A stretch of DNA of 64,000 nt from Flavobacterium sp. PMTSA4 (GTDB lineage Bacteria; Bacteroidota; Bacteroidia; Flavobacteriales; Flavobacteriaceae): contig NZ_CP134890.1 of assembly GCF_032098525.1 (NCBI RefSeq), positions 1,550,001 to 1,614,000 of the forward strand, in the 5' to 3' direction. The position numbers were made by a program, and so were the translations under genes. Positions 42,936-52,665 of the stretch are shown piece by piece. Below the pieces are notes generated by a model. The model was given only the letters and a program-made list of their open reading frames with translations, did no database searches and was not told the DNA's origin. Positions within the stretch are counted from its first letter, which is position 1. Each line of letters opens with the position of its first letter.

Positions 42936-45572
42936 TTATTTAATGAAATTGACTGCTTTTTCTAAAGCTTCTGGAATTCCTGCTGAGTTTTTACCTCCAG
43001 CTGTGGCAAAGAAAGGCTGTCCGCCTCCGCCTCCGTTTATATATTTCCCTAATTCGCGCACTACTTGACCAGCATTCAAGCCTTTGCTATCTACTAATTC
43101 TTTAGAGATGTAGCAGGTTAACATCGGTTTATCGTCTTGGTTAGTTGCTAAAAGAAGGAACAGTTGGGTTTCTTTAGTTCCTAATTCGTATGCTAAATCC
43201 TTTGCGCCAGTCGCATCTAAATCTACCTGAACCGCTAGGAATTTTACTCCGTTTACTTCTTGAATTTGAGAAGCTAATTCGCTTTTCAGTCCTTTAGCTT
43301 TGTCTTTAATTAGTTGCTCAACCTGTTTTTTAAGCTTGGTATTTTCATCTTGCAACGAACCAACTGCTTTTAAAACATCCTGAGGATATTTTAAAGTTTC
43401 TTTCAATTCTGCTAAAGTTTGCTCTTGTTGGTTATAGAAATCTTTAACCGCATCGCCAGTAATTGCCTCAATACGACGGATTCCTGCCGCAACAGCACCT
43501 TCTGAAACTATTTTAAAATGCCAAATATCGGCTGTATTTTTTACGTGAATTCCTCCGCAAAGCTCTTTGCTTTCGCCAAATTCAATCATACGAACGCTGT
43601 CACCATATTTCTCTCCGAACAAAGCCATAGCTCCTTTTGCCAAGGCTTCCTGTATAGGTAGGTTTCTGTATTCGTTTAATTGCAGTTGTTCCGCAATGCG
43701 TTGGTTTACAAAATTCTCTACTTGTTTTAATTCTTCATCGTTTACTTTGCTAAAATGAGAAAAGTCAAAACGCAAGTAGTTAGGACTAACCAATGAGCCT
43801 TTTTGCTCTACATGCGTTCCTAAAATGGTGCGCAAAGCCAAGTGCATCAAATGCGTAGCAGAGTGATTTTTTGAGGTTGAAGTCCTTAAATCTGTATTTA
43901 CTTTTGCTACAAAAGCCGCTTCAACATTCTCTGGAAGTTGCTTTGCAAAATGAAGAATCAAGTTATTTTCTTTCTTGGTATCTATAATTTCAATCGTTTC
44001 ATTAGCTGACACAAGCACACCTTTATCGCCTACTTGTCCTCCGCCTTCTGGATAGAATGGTGTAGCATCCAAAACAATTTGGTATAAAATACCGTCTTTT
44101 TTACTGTCAACTTTTCGGATACGGGTTATCTTAACATCGTTTTCGGTTTGGTCATAACCCACAAAAGTTTCTACATTTCCTGGAATTAATACCTTCCAGT
44201 CTTCGGTTGAAACCTCAGAAGCAGCACGAGAACGTGCTTTTTGTTTTTGAAGTTCTATCTCAAATTCGTTTTCATTAAACGAATAACCTTTCTCTTTCAA
44301 TATCAGTGCGGTCAAGTCTTTTGGGAAACCATAGGTATCGTATAACTCAAAAACCTTTTCACCAGACACTTCTTTTCCTTTAGTTGATACAATTACGTTT
44401 TCGAGTAATTGTAACCCTTGCTCTAAAGTCCTTAGGAACGATGCTTCTTCTTCTCTGATTACATTGGTTACCAATTGTTGTTGGGACTTAATCTCTGGGA
44501 AGAACTCACCCATTTGATTAGCTAAAACAGCTACTAATTGATTGATAAAAGGTTCCTTGGTATCCAAAAACGTAAAACCATAACGAATAGCACGACGCAA
44601 TATCCTACGGATAACATAACCTGCACCAGTATTTGACGGCAATTGTCCATCTGCAATAGCAAAGGCAACGGCACGCACATGGTCTACTATCACACGGATT
44701 GCGATATTTACTTTGTTTTGTTCTTCAGAGATGTTTTTAACTTCGTTTGAAGTGTATTTTAATCCTGTGATTTGCTCTACTTTTTCAATTAATGGTGTAA
44801 AAACATCCGTGTCATAATTGGAGGTAACACCTTGCATTGCCATACACAAACGTTCAAATCCCATACCGGTATCTACGTGTTGTGCTGGAAGTTTTTCTAA
44901 GGAACCATCGGCTTTTCGGTTGAATTCCATGAATACGTTATTCCAGATTTCTACCACTTGTGGATGGTCTGCATTGACCAAACTTCTACCAGAAACTGCT
45001 GAACGTTCTGCATCACTTCGTAAATCTATATGGATTTCTGAACAAGGACCACACGGACCTTGGTCGCCCATCTCCCAGAAGTTGTCTTTTTTGTTTCCAA
45101 AAATGATTCTGTCTTCAGGAACATATTGCTTCCAAATATCAAAAGCTTCCTGGTCAAAAGGCACATCTTCAGCTGGATTTCCTTCAAAAACAGAAACATA
45201 TAAACGGTCTTTGTCAAGCTTCAAAACTTCGGTTAAAAATTCCCAAGCCCAAGCAAGTGCTTCTTTTTTAAAATAATCTCCAAACGACCAGTTGCCCAAC
45301 ATTTCAAACATGGTGTGATGATAAGTATCAAAACCTACGTCTTCAAGATCATTGTGCTTACCTGAAACACGAAGACATTTTTGGGTATCGGCTATTCTTT
45401 TACTTTTAGGGGTTCCATTTCCTAAAAAGAATTCTTTGAATTGTGCCATTCCTGAGTTGTTAAACATCAGTGTTGGATCGTCTTTAAGAACGATTGGAGC
45501 TGATGGTACAATCAAATGGTTTTTGCTTTCAAAGAACTGCAAATATGCTTTTCTAATGTCTTGTGATTTCAT
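42936..45572 (-). CDS. alaS: Alanyl-tRNA synthetase
   Basis: 878 residues, full length. The catalytic N-terminus has AYLQFFESKNHLIVPSAPIVLKDDPTLMFNNSGM and FLGNGTPKSKRIADTQKCLRVSGKHNDLEDVG. The editing domain has NHSATHLMHLALR (HxxxH zinc site) and ELCGGIHVKNT (CxxxH). The C-terminal helical region and C-Ala domain end with the GGGGGQPFFATAGGK motif. It charges tRNA-Ala and clears Ser/Gly mischarging. It starts 15 bases after the SRPBCC gene, so the two are cotranscribed. Confidence 0.97.
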   Translation of the reverse strand: MKSQDIRKAYLQFFESKNHLIVPSAPIVLKDDPTLMFNNSGMAQFKEFFLGNGTPKSKRIADTQKCLRVSGKHNDLEDVGFDTYHHTMFEMLGNWSFGDYFKKEALAWAWEFLTEVLKLDKDRLYVSVFEGNPAEDVPFDQEAFDIWKQYVPEDRIIFGNKKDNFWEMGDQGPCGPCSEIHIDLRSDAERSAVSGRSLVNADHPQVVEIWNNVFMEFNRKADGSLEKLPAQHVDTGMGFERLCMAMQGVTSNYDTDVFTPLIEKVEQITGLKYTSNEVKNISEEQNKVNIAIRVIVDHVRAVAFAIADGQLPSNTGAGYVIRRILRRAIRYGFTFLDTKEPFINQLVAVLANQMGEFFPEIKSQQQLVTNVIREEEASFLRTLEQGLQLLENVIVSTKGKEVSGEKVFELYDTYGFPKDLTALILKEKGYSFNENEFEIELQKQKARSRAASEVSTEDWKVLIPGNVETFVGYDQTENDVKITRIRKVDSKKDGILYQIVLDATPFYPEGGGQVGDKGVLVSANETIEIIDTKKENNLILHFAKQLPENVEAAFVAKVNTDLRTSTSKNHSATHLMHLALRTILGTHVEQKGSLVSPNYLRFDFSHFSKVNDEELKQVENFVNQRIAEQLQLNEYRNLPIQEALAKGAMALFGEKYGDSVRMIEFGESKELCGGIHVKNTADIWHFKIVSEGAVAAGIRRIEAITGDAVKDFYNQQEQTLAELKETLKYPQDVLKAVGSLQDENTKLKKQVEQLIKDKAKGLKSELASQIQEVNGVKFLAVQVDLDATGAKDLAYELGTKETQLFLLLATNQDDKPMLTCYISKELVDSKGLNAGQVVRELGKYINGGGGGQPFFATAGGKNSAGIPEALEKAVNFIK

Positions 45573-45587
45573 TTAACTATTGAGATA

Positions 45588-46445
45588 TTATTTTTCTACT
45601 ACTCTTTTTAATTCAGTTAATGCCAAAGGAAATTTATCCTTCATATAGTCAAGATATTGTTCTACACAATCTACTTCGGCCGTAACTGTTGTTATTCCGT
45701 CAACTTCATCCAATTTGTAGGTTTCAAATGAACCTGTCCATTTCTCGGTTTCGGCGTCCAAAGGTAATTCTTTTAAGTCGGCAATATTTCCAATATGTTT
45801 GAAAATAATCAGTTTTTCTGGAATTAAATATAACACATCGCTGTACATTCCTGAACCTGATGGCGACAAAAAGTGAACACGACTTCCTTGAGCTAATTCG
45901 CCCGTAAAATAAGAACCAACACAAAATGGCGTTGTCCATCTTGTATATAATTCTTTGTTCCACATTATATCCCATACTTTACCAGCAGATGCGTTTATGA
46001 CAGTGGTAAATTTAATTTTCTCTATGTTATACAAATAATTTCTCAGGTTGGTTTTCACTAAAGCATTCCATCCCATTTCATAATTTTCAGGAGCAAACTT
46101 ATCACCACCATCAGCAAAGGTTTCAAGCCCTTCATGAGTTAAAGTAACTTTTACTTTTTCATCGTTAATGGCTTCTATTTTCCAAGTTACAACTGAACTT
46201 CCTTTTGATTGTTCTGGGTGCGTCCACGTATGTTGAAGTAACTTATTTTCCTCAACTTTCAGAATTTTACATTTATGAAAATAAGAGTTCCCGTCTGGTT
46301 CATAAAAAGTAAACTCGTTTCCGATTTGAAGATTAAAATTAGAAATATCAAAATACCATACTTTCATTATTTCTGGTTTAGTAATCGCTTCCCAAACCTT
46401 TTGAGGTGAGGAATCAAATATTGTTTCAACAGTAACTACAGCCAT
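45588..46445 (-). CDS. Tandem SRPBCC (AHSA1/START-like) protein
   Basis: 285 residues with two copies of the same fold. The first (1-~140) begins VETIFDSSPQKVWEAITKPEIMKVWYFDI and has VKVTLTHEGLETF; the second (~143-285) begins TTVINASAGKVWDIMWNKELYTRWTTPFCVG and ends VTAEVDCVEQYLDYMKDKFPLALTELKRVVEK. Each matches the Aha1-C/SRPBCC ligand-binding fold. Single-copy members are common in Bacteroidota; a duplicated one is less so. Ligand unknown. The pairing with alaS is probably just cotranscription. Confidence 0.87.
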   Translation of the reverse strand: MAVVTVETIFDSSPQKVWEAITKPEIMKVWYFDISNFNLQIGNEFTFYEPDGNSYFHKCKILKVEENKLLQHTWTHPEQSKGSSVVTWKIEAINDEKVKVTLTHEGLETFADGGDKFAPENYEMGWNALVKTNLRNYLYNIEKIKFTTVINASAGKVWDIMWNKELYTRWTTPFCVGSYFTGELAQGSRVHFLSPSGSGMYSDVLYLIPEKLIIFKHIGNIADLKELPLDAETEKWTGSFETYKLDEVDGITTVTAEVDCVEQYLDYMKDKFPLALTELKRVVEK

Positions 46446-46507
46446 GGTATTAAGTATTAAAAGTTAAGATTAAAAAAATAAAAACTAGATAACTATGAAA
46501 CATTTCT

Positions 46508-46515
46508 TAAATTTG
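46508..46515 (+). promoter_or_regulatory. -7 box TAAATTTG for the M23-MerR-LemA operon
   Basis: TAAATTTG fits TAnnTTTG exactly and lies 53 bases before the ATG at 46569. It sits in the divergent gap with the SRPBCC gene. Confidence 0.55.
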
Positions 46516-46568
46516 TTCGTATAACTAGTGTTTCTTTTAAACTCCACAAAAATAGTATAAAATAAAAA

Positions 46569-47549
46569 ATGGCGAAGAAAGTAAAGTATTATTTCGATAC
46601 CGAAAGTTTAGCTTATAAAAAAATAAAGACTTCATTTAAAAGAAAATTCGCTTATGTTGGCGGATTTATTTTATCGTCTGCGTTATTTGGATTTTTATGT
46701 TTTGTGGTGCTTTTAAACACTACCTTTTTTGAAACGCCAAAAGACAGATTGTTGACTCGTGAAATTGAAACCATGAAGCTGAAATATTCCATTTTAAATA
46801 AAAAAATGGATCAGATTGATGAAGTTTTGGCCAACATTGAGGACCGAGACAACAATATTTATCGCGCTTATTTCAATACTTCTCCTATTCCTGACGAACA
46901 ACGCAAAGCAGGTTTTGGCGGAATTAATCGTTATAAAGAATTAGCAGGACTAAACAATGCTGACCTTGTTATTAATACTTCAAAACGGGTAGATATTATT
47001 TCAAAAGAATTGGCAATTCAGTCAAAATCATTAGATGAAATTTTGAAATTGGCAAAAGAAAAAAATAAATTATTAGCTGCAATTCCTGCAATACAACCCG
47101 TAAAAAATGAGCAAATGAAACGCATAGCTTCTGGTTTTGGTTATCGAAGCGACCCGTTTACTAAAGCTAGAAAAATGCATGAAGGCATGGATTTTACAGC
47201 TAATACTGGTACGCCTATTTTTGCCACTGGTGATGGAGTTGTGAAAAATGCAGATAATTCAAAATCGGGTTACGGAAACCATATTGAAATCAATCATGGA
47301 TATGGCTATTTAACTTTGTATGGTCATTTAAGCAAATACAACGTTCGTGCAGGACAACGTGTAAAACGTGGTGATATAATTGGCTATGTTGGTAGCACTG
47401 GACGAAGCGAAGCTCCGCATTTGCATTATGAAGTGCATAAAGATGGCAAAGTTGTCAACCCAATTAATTTTTATTATGGCAATATTTCTGCCGAAGAATA
47501 TACCGTTATTTCACGATTAGCTAACCAAGAAAACCAATCTCTAGATTAA
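46569..47549 (+). CDS. M23 family metallopeptidase, membrane anchored
   Basis: 326 residues. One transmembrane helix lies near 28-50 (YVGGFILSSALFGFLCFVVLL), followed by a coiled-coil linker to ~180. The LytM/M23 domain has zinc ligands His204 and Asp208 in HEGMDFTANTGTPIFATGDG, and the catalytic HLH at 284-286 in GRSEAPHLHYEV. All expected residues are present, so it is likely an active DD- or lytic endopeptidase acting on peptidoglycan in the periplasm. Its stop overlaps the next start by one base (TAATG). Confidence 0.93.
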   Translation: MAKKVKYYFDTESLAYKKIKTSFKRKFAYVGGFILSSALFGFLCFVVLLNTTFFETPKDRLLTREIETMKLKYSILNKKMDQIDEVLANIEDRDNNIYRAYFNTSPIPDEQRKAGFGGINRYKELAGLNNADLVINTSKRVDIISKELAIQSKSLDEILKLAKEKNKLLAAIPAIQPVKNEQMKRIASGFGYRSDPFTKARKMHEGMDFTANTGTPIFATGDGVVKNADNSKSGYGNHIEINHGYGYLTLYGHLSKYNVRAGQRVKRGDIIGYVGSTGRSEAPHLHYEVHKDGKVVNPINFYYGNISAEEYTVISRLANQENQSLD

Positions 47550-47881
47550 TGCATATAGAACTTTCACCCGATAAAAGATATTACAGCATTGGCGAAGTAG
47601 CCAAAGCTTTTGATGTAAATGCTTCCTTAATTCGTTTTTGGGACAAAGAATTTGATGTTCTCAAACCAAAGAAAAATGCTAAAGGCAACCGAATGTTTAC
47701 TCCAGAAGATGTTAAAAATCTTCAATTGATTTACCATTTGGTAAAAGAACGTGGCTTTACACTTGAAGGTGCAAAAACTCATTTAAAAGAAGGTAAAAAA
47801 CAAACCTTAGACAAGTTTGACATTGTTGCGAAACTAGAAACTATCAAAGCGCAACTAACTGATTTAAAAAAGAATTTATAA
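47549..47881 (+). CDS. MerR-family transcriptional regulator
   Basis: 110 residues. The winged helix-turn-helix is YYSIGEVAKAFDVNASLIRFWDKEFDVLKPKKNAKGNRMFTPEDVKNL (about 10-57), followed by a short coiled coil. No metal-binding cysteines, so it is not a metal sensor of the MerR/CueR kind. It starts within the stop of the M23 gene and precedes the LemA/TPM genes by 23 bases, so it may control this cell-envelope cluster. Confidence 0.9.
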   Translation: MHIELSPDKRYYSIGEVAKAFDVNASLIRFWDKEFDVLKPKKNAKGNRMFTPEDVKNLQLIYHLVKERGFTLEGAKTHLKEGKKQTLDKFDIVAKLETIKAQLTDLKKNL

Positions 47882-47904
47882 AATAAACCTAAAACAAATA
47901 AAAC

Positions 47905-48522
47905 ATGAATTTTAAAAAATTTTTACCGTGGATAATTGTAATTGTAGTTCTTTTTATTGGATACAATTACGTAAAAGGAATCAATAACAAAGCTGTAGTA
48001 TACGAACAAGACATTAAAGAAGCTTGGGGTAATGTTAACACAGCTTACCAACGCAGAAATGACCTTATTGGTAACTTAGTAAAAACCGTAAAAGGCGCAG
48101 CTGATTTTGAAAAATCTACACTTGAAGCAGTTGTAAATGCTAGAGCAAAAGCTACTTCGGTAACTGTTGACCCAACAAACATTACACCAGAACAATTAGC
48201 TCAATTTAACCAAGCTCAAGGCGGATTAAATAGTGCTTTATCAAGATTGTTAGTAACTGTAGAAAAATATCCTGATTTAAAAGCAAGTCAAAACTTTCTA
48301 GACTTACAAAGAGAATTAGCAAGCACAGAAAATCAAATTTTAACTGCAAGAACTAGGTTTAATGAAGCAACTAAACCATACAATAGTCACATTAAAGTGT
48401 TTCCAAATAATTTATTCGCAGGATTATTTGGCTTCAAAGAAAAACCATATTTCGAAGCAGTTGCTGGTGCTGAAAAACCAGTTGACGTAGAATTCGATTT
48501 CAGCAATGACAAAAAAGAATAA
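47905..48522 (+). CDS. LemA family protein
   Basis: 205 residues. An N-terminal transmembrane helix spans 9-22 (PWIIVIVVLFIGYN), then the LemA alpha domain with AWGNVNTAYQRRNDLIGNLVKTVKGAADFEKSTLEAVVNARAKA and TENQILTARTRFNEATKPYNSHIKVFPNNLFAGLFGF. LemA proteins are membrane anchored with an exposed helical bundle; function unknown. It is followed at 3 bases by two TPM-domain genes, a common gene set. Confidence 0.94.
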   Translation: MNFKKFLPWIIVIVVLFIGYNYVKGINNKAVVYEQDIKEAWGNVNTAYQRRNDLIGNLVKTVKGAADFEKSTLEAVVNARAKATSVTVDPTNITPEQLAQFNQAQGGLNSALSRLLVTVEKYPDLKASQNFLDLQRELASTENQILTARTRFNEATKPYNSHIKVFPNNLFAGLFGFKEKPYFEAVAGAEKPVDVEFDFSNDKKE

Positions 48523-48525
48523 TTG

Positions 48526-48963
48526 ATGTCAAAAGTAGAAGATTTTTTAACCCAAGAAGAAGAACAAGAAATTGTTGAAGCTATTCGTGTGGCTGAAAAA
48601 AATACTTCAGGTGAAATTCGTGTGCATTTAGAAAAAAAGACTTCTATAGATGCGTTTGAACGTGCTATGGAAGTTTTTCATATTTTGAAAATGGATGAAA
48701 CCAAAGAGCATAATGGCGTTTTGATTTATGTAGCCGTAAAAGACAAGACATTTGTAATTTATGGTGACAAAGGAATCAATACTAAAGTGGCTGATAATTT
48801 TTGGGATACCACGCGTGATATTATGGTATCACATTTTAAACAAGGAAATTTTAAACAAGGTTTGATTGATGGCATCCTGAAAGCTGGAGAAGAATTAAAA
48901 AAATTTTTTCCTTATCAAGATGACGATACAAATGAGCTTTCTAATGAAATTTCAAAAGGATAA
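48526..48963 (+). CDS. TPM-domain protein (cytoplasmic or membrane-attached form)
   Basis: 145 residues, start ATG 48526 just after the LemA stop. TPM (YgcG/DUF477) blocks are EEEQEIVEAIRVAEKNTSGEIRVHLEKKT near 8-36 and LIYVAVKDKTFVIYGDKGINTKVADNFWDTTRDIM near 66-100. No signal peptide. TPM proteins accompany LemA widely; some have phosphatase activity. Specific role unknown. Confidence 0.9.
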   Translation: MSKVEDFLTQEEEQEIVEAIRVAEKNTSGEIRVHLEKKTSIDAFERAMEVFHILKMDETKEHNGVLIYVAVKDKTFVIYGDKGINTKVADNFWDTTRDIMVSHFKQGNFKQGLIDGILKAGEELKKFFPYQDDDTNELSNEISKG

Positions 48964-48968
48964 AAAAC

Positions 48969-49784
48969 ATGAAAATTATAAATACAAAAATGCTTTTTTA
49001 TCGAATTATACTTTTTTGCTTTGTACTCCAAATTCAAACTGTTTTTGCACAATTTACAATTCCTGAAAAACCAAGCTTTCAAACTTCGGTCTATGATTAT
49101 GCTAAATTATTAAGCGATTCTGAAAAAACTCAACTTGAAGAAAAACTCATTAGATATTCTGATTCTACCTCAACTCAAATCGTTGTTGCCACTATTGATG
49201 ATTTAAAAGGAGAAAGTATAGATGTAGTTTCAACCAATTGGGCACAGAATTGGGGAATTGGACAAGCTAAAGAAGACAATGGTGTTTTTATTCTTGTTGC
49301 AAAAAACGATAGAAAAATAAGCATTCGACCTGGTTATGGCGTTGAGGATAAATTAATTGCCGCTACTTGTGGACAAATAATAGACTATATAATTGTTCCT
49401 GAATTTAAAGCCGGAAGTTATTACAGAGGTTTAGACAAAGGAGCTGACGCTATAATTGATGTTTTAAAAGGCAAATTTAAAGGCACACGAAAAGAAAACA
49501 AAAAAGGAAATTTTCCAATTTTTCCAATCATTATTGTAATCATCATTCTGATAATAATTTTTGCTAAAAACAAAAATAATGGTGGAAACTCAGGTAATCG
49601 TGGTGGTGGTTTAGACTTATCAGATATTATTATTCTAAGTAGCTTAGGACGAAATCGAGGTGGTTTTGGTGGTTCATCTGGCGGTGGATTTGGCGGAGGT
49701 TTCGGAGGTTCTTCTGGTGGTGGTTTTGGCGGTGGTTTTGGTGGCGGCGGATTTTCTGGTGGTGGCGCAAGCGGCGGATGGTAA
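48969..49784 (+). CDS. Exported TPM-domain protein with Gly-rich tail (YgcG-like)
   Basis: 271 residues. A signal peptide lies near 8-28 (MLFYRIILFCFVLQIQTVFAQ). The TPM domain spans ~35-165 (VYDYAKLLSDSEKTQLEEKL, DNGVFILVAKNDRKISIRPGYGVEDKL, IVPEFKAGSYYRGLDKGAD). A transmembrane helix near 178-200 (FPIFPIIIVIIILIIIFA) precedes a tail made almost only of Gly, Ser and Phe (GGFGGSSGGGFGGG...), the usual end of YgcG-type proteins. It closes the operon before a strong terminator. Confidence 0.92.
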   Translation: MKIINTKMLFYRIILFCFVLQIQTVFAQFTIPEKPSFQTSVYDYAKLLSDSEKTQLEEKLIRYSDSTSTQIVVATIDDLKGESIDVVSTNWAQNWGIGQAKEDNGVFILVAKNDRKISIRPGYGVEDKLIAATCGQIIDYIIVPEFKAGSYYRGLDKGADAIIDVLKGKFKGTRKENKKGNFPIFPIIIVIIILIIIFAKNKNNGGNSGNRGGGLDLSDIIILSSLGRNRGGFGGSSGGGFGGGFGGSSGGGFGGGFGGGGFSGGGASGGW

Positions 49785-49846
49785 TCAAATTTACTATTCT
49801 ACAATTAAGAAATATAAGGTTTGAAATTTTATAAAAACTATAATTT

Positions 49847-49875
49847 AAAAAGCCTCGCAAATAGCGAGGCTTTTT
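49847..49875. terminator. Bidirectional intrinsic terminator
   Basis: AAAAAGCCTCGC and GCGAGGCTTTTT form a perfect GC-rich stem around 5 bases between the convergent TPM and outer-membrane barrel genes. Confidence 0.9.
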
Positions 49876-49879
49876 ATTT

Positions 49880-52660
49880 TTAATCTTCAAAGAACATCAT
49901 ATTGTCATTCTTTTTCTTTCCGCCAAATTTTTCAATTTTATAGGTCAGCGAAAACATTACATAACGTCTTAAAACGGTGTTTTCAGAATCGATGATTGCT
50001 GTTGGTGTTATGGTTCTTCTGGTGTTTAAGTTTTGATTTAATAAATCGTATACTTTAACTTTTGCAAGCAATTGGTCATTAAAAAAGTTGTATCCAATAC
50101 TTGTATTCCATAAATAGAAATCTTTTCTGAAACCGCCAGCGATATTTGAATTATAAGTATATCCAAAATCATTTCCTATTACTAACTTTTTAGGAAAATA
50201 GGAAGTAATTTCAATTTTTGCATTGTGTGTAAAATTATCGGCTTTATCAATTACATAGTTGTCATATTTAGTTTTTGAAAAGGAATATCTGTAGCTTGGC
50301 GCAATGGTAATTAACTCATCAATACTCCAAGTTAAATTAACTCTAGGATTAATTTGTAATTGTCTTGACTCAAATAAAACTGCATTGGTTAATCCTTGAT
50401 TAACATTGTAGTCAAAACTAATTCCTGTTGATAATCTTAAGGTTCTTTTTTCTTTTTTAAACGATTTGTTCCAATTTCCACCAAAATAAGAGGAAAATGA
50501 CCTATCTACATTTTCATAAGTAGTGATTGATTTAAAATTAGAATCAAAAACAGTAGATGAAACAACCGCATCTTTACTTGCATTAAATCCAGAGTAAATA
50601 TAATATCCAGAACGTGAAGCATAATCATAATTATTGAACCCAAAATACATACTGTGACGTTTGGTTGGATCTAAATTTTCGTTACCAACAATAGTGTTTA
50701 ATGGATTGGATAAGTTTTCTACAGGCAATAATTGACTCGCACTTGGAACAGAAACTTCATAATTATAATTGGCATAAATTGATTTTGATTTTCCAATTCG
50801 GTGACTGATGTATCCTTTTACTTTTGGAAAAATATAATTTTTATTCAAATCAGTAGAAACTCCCAAGTAATCTGATTTTGCTTTGAAATTTACAAACTCA
50901 GGACCAAAATTAATTCTTCCATTGGTTTTGTTTTTACCAATAATTAAACCCGTTGAAGGAAAATAAGTAAACTGGTCTGAACGAATAGAATTGGATTGTA
51001 AATCATTGAAATCACTATAATCGTTGGCAATAGCATCAAAATCAAAAGTATTTAAGCTTTCTCTTCTGTTATTGAATTTTATTTCTGAAGTCAAACTCAA
51101 TCGCAATGAATCCGTCAATGGTTCACCAAAACGAACTTCAAACCGCAAATCATTCTGCTTTTCTCGTTCAAAACTATTTTGCTGTCGAATATCATCAGGT
51201 GTTGTATCTGCAAACAAAGTAGCCGAATTGGTGTTGTTAAATGTTCTTTGGTCTTTTGATTCAAAATTTAAATTAACAGTCATTCCACGAGATTTCTTTT
51301 TGAATCTTTTACTATAACTTACTTCAGTTTCAAAATTTGAATTTTCAATTTCTCTGTAATCATCGCTGTTACTTCGGTTTAATTCATTCAAATTTTCATC
51401 GGTAGTAATTCTATCTCTTGAAAATCTACTCTTCGAAAGGTTTTTAGTAAACTTCGGACTAACATAAATAGTTGCTGTAGAATCTAATTTTATTTCAAAA
51501 TCAGTGTTTAGATTATGTCCATTGCTAATCGAACTGCTAATAGAATTTGAGTTTGTCAAAGTTGTTCCTGTTGGCAATAAATTAGTGCTTTGTGTTCTAT
51601 TTATGTTTTCATTTTCGGCATTCGAAAAGTAATAACTCGTTGTATTATCCAATTTTTTGAACCATTGGTCTTGATAATTTACACCAACCAAGTTGGATTT
51701 TGTAATTCCGTTTCCGCCGCCGAAAGTCATCCCGTTTATTCCAAATCTTCCATCGTCGTTATAGTACATGGATGTGTTTCTTCCTCCGCCCATATTATCA
51801 AATATTTCATTCATCGAAAAACCAACAGAATTAATATTATTAGATGATGCTAAGACAGAAATCTTTCGTTCGCCTTTAAAATAATTGAGCAATAAACTAG
51901 ATTCATATCGTCTATCCGAACCACGACCAGCCATTATTTTCCCGAAAAAACCTTTGTTTTTATCTTCCTGAATGGTAAGGTTTATAGTTTTATCTTCGGA
52001 ACTTGCTCCTTCACCTGAAATTTCTTCTGATTTGGTTTTAGTGTCGACTACTTGAACTTTATCAATAATATCAGCTGGAAGATTTTGTGTGGCAATTTTT
52101 CCGTCTTTGCCAAAGAATGGTTTGCCGTTTACCAAAATATTATTGACTTCTTTACCGTTTACCGTAATTTTCCCTTCGGGTGAAATATCAACTCCTGGCA
52201 ACTGCTTTAAAAGTGCTTCAACATTAGCATCGGCGCCAACTTTAAACGACGAAGCATTGAATTCGAGTGTGTCTTTTTTTATTCGGATTGGCGGTGTTTC
52301 TGATTTTACAACAACTTCATCTAAGTTTTTGATGGCTTCCTCAAGTTCTATTGTACCAAAGTCTTTATCAGAATTTAAATTAGAAACATCTTCTTTGAAA
52401 TCATTGTAGCTTACATATGAAATTTTTAGTACTAAAGGTTTGTTCGTTTTTTTAAGTTTTAAATCAAAAAAACCCATTTTGTTGGTAATGGTATAGTCTA
52501 CTACTGTAGAATCGATTTTTGAAGTTAAATAAACCGTTACTGATTCGAGAGGAATTTTAGAATTTTTGTCGATTACTTTTCCCTTTAAAGAAATAGAATT
52601 TTGAGAAAAAACTATGCTACAACAAAAAAGTGATAGCATCAAAAGAAATGATTTTGGCAT
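49880..52660 (-). CDS. Outer-membrane beta-barrel protein with carboxypeptidase-regulatory and plug domains
   Basis: 926 residues. A signal peptide covers 1-19 (SFLLMLSLFCCSIVFSQ). Residues ~22-110 are a CarboxypepD_reg-like domain (ISLKGKVIDKNSKIPLESVTVYL). Residues ~115-225 are TonB plug-like: NASSFKVGADANVEALLKQLPGVDISPEGKITVNGKEVNNILVNGKPFFG. The rest is antiparallel strands of an outer-membrane barrel (family OMP_b-brl_3), ending KKKNDNMMFFED rather than with a strong aromatic last strand. Transporter role and substrate cannot be told. A perfect 13-bp stem plus T run lies between its start codon and der. Confidence 0.92.
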   Translation of the reverse strand: MPKSFLLMLSLFCCSIVFSQNSISLKGKVIDKNSKIPLESVTVYLTSKIDSTVVDYTITNKMGFFDLKLKKTNKPLVLKISYVSYNDFKEDVSNLNSDKDFGTIELEEAIKNLDEVVVKSETPPIRIKKDTLEFNASSFKVGADANVEALLKQLPGVDISPEGKITVNGKEVNNILVNGKPFFGKDGKIATQNLPADIIDKVQVVDTKTKSEEISGEGASSEDKTINLTIQEDKNKGFFGKIMAGRGSDRRYESSLLLNYFKGERKISVLASSNNINSVGFSMNEIFDNMGGGRNTSMYYNDDGRFGINGMTFGGGNGITKSNLVGVNYQDQWFKKLDNTTSYYFSNAENENINRTQSTNLLPTGTTLTNSNSISSSISNGHNLNTDFEIKLDSTATIYVSPKFTKNLSKSRFSRDRITTDENLNELNRSNSDDYREIENSNFETEVSYSKRFKKKSRGMTVNLNFESKDQRTFNNTNSATLFADTTPDDIRQQNSFEREKQNDLRFEVRFGEPLTDSLRLSLTSEIKFNNRRESLNTFDFDAIANDYSDFNDLQSNSIRSDQFTYFPSTGLIIGKNKTNGRINFGPEFVNFKAKSDYLGVSTDLNKNYIFPKVKGYISHRIGKSKSIYANYNYEVSVPSASQLLPVENLSNPLNTIVGNENLDPTKRHSMYFGFNNYDYASRSGYYIYSGFNASKDAVVSSTVFDSNFKSITTYENVDRSFSSYFGGNWNKSFKKEKRTLRLSTGISFDYNVNQGLTNAVLFESRQLQINPRVNLTWSIDELITIAPSYRYSFSKTKYDNYVIDKADNFTHNAKIEITSYFPKKLVIGNDFGYTYNSNIAGGFRKDFYLWNTSIGYNFFNDQLLAKVKVYDLLNQNLNTRRTITPTAIIDSENTVLRRYVMFSLTYKIEKFGGKKKNDNMMFFED

Positions 52661-52665
52661 AAAAA

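Noticed and set aside
44818..45276. A 152-codon rightward frame opposite alaS
   Set aside because: Antisense shadow of a strongly conserved synthetase gene; no signal or motif.
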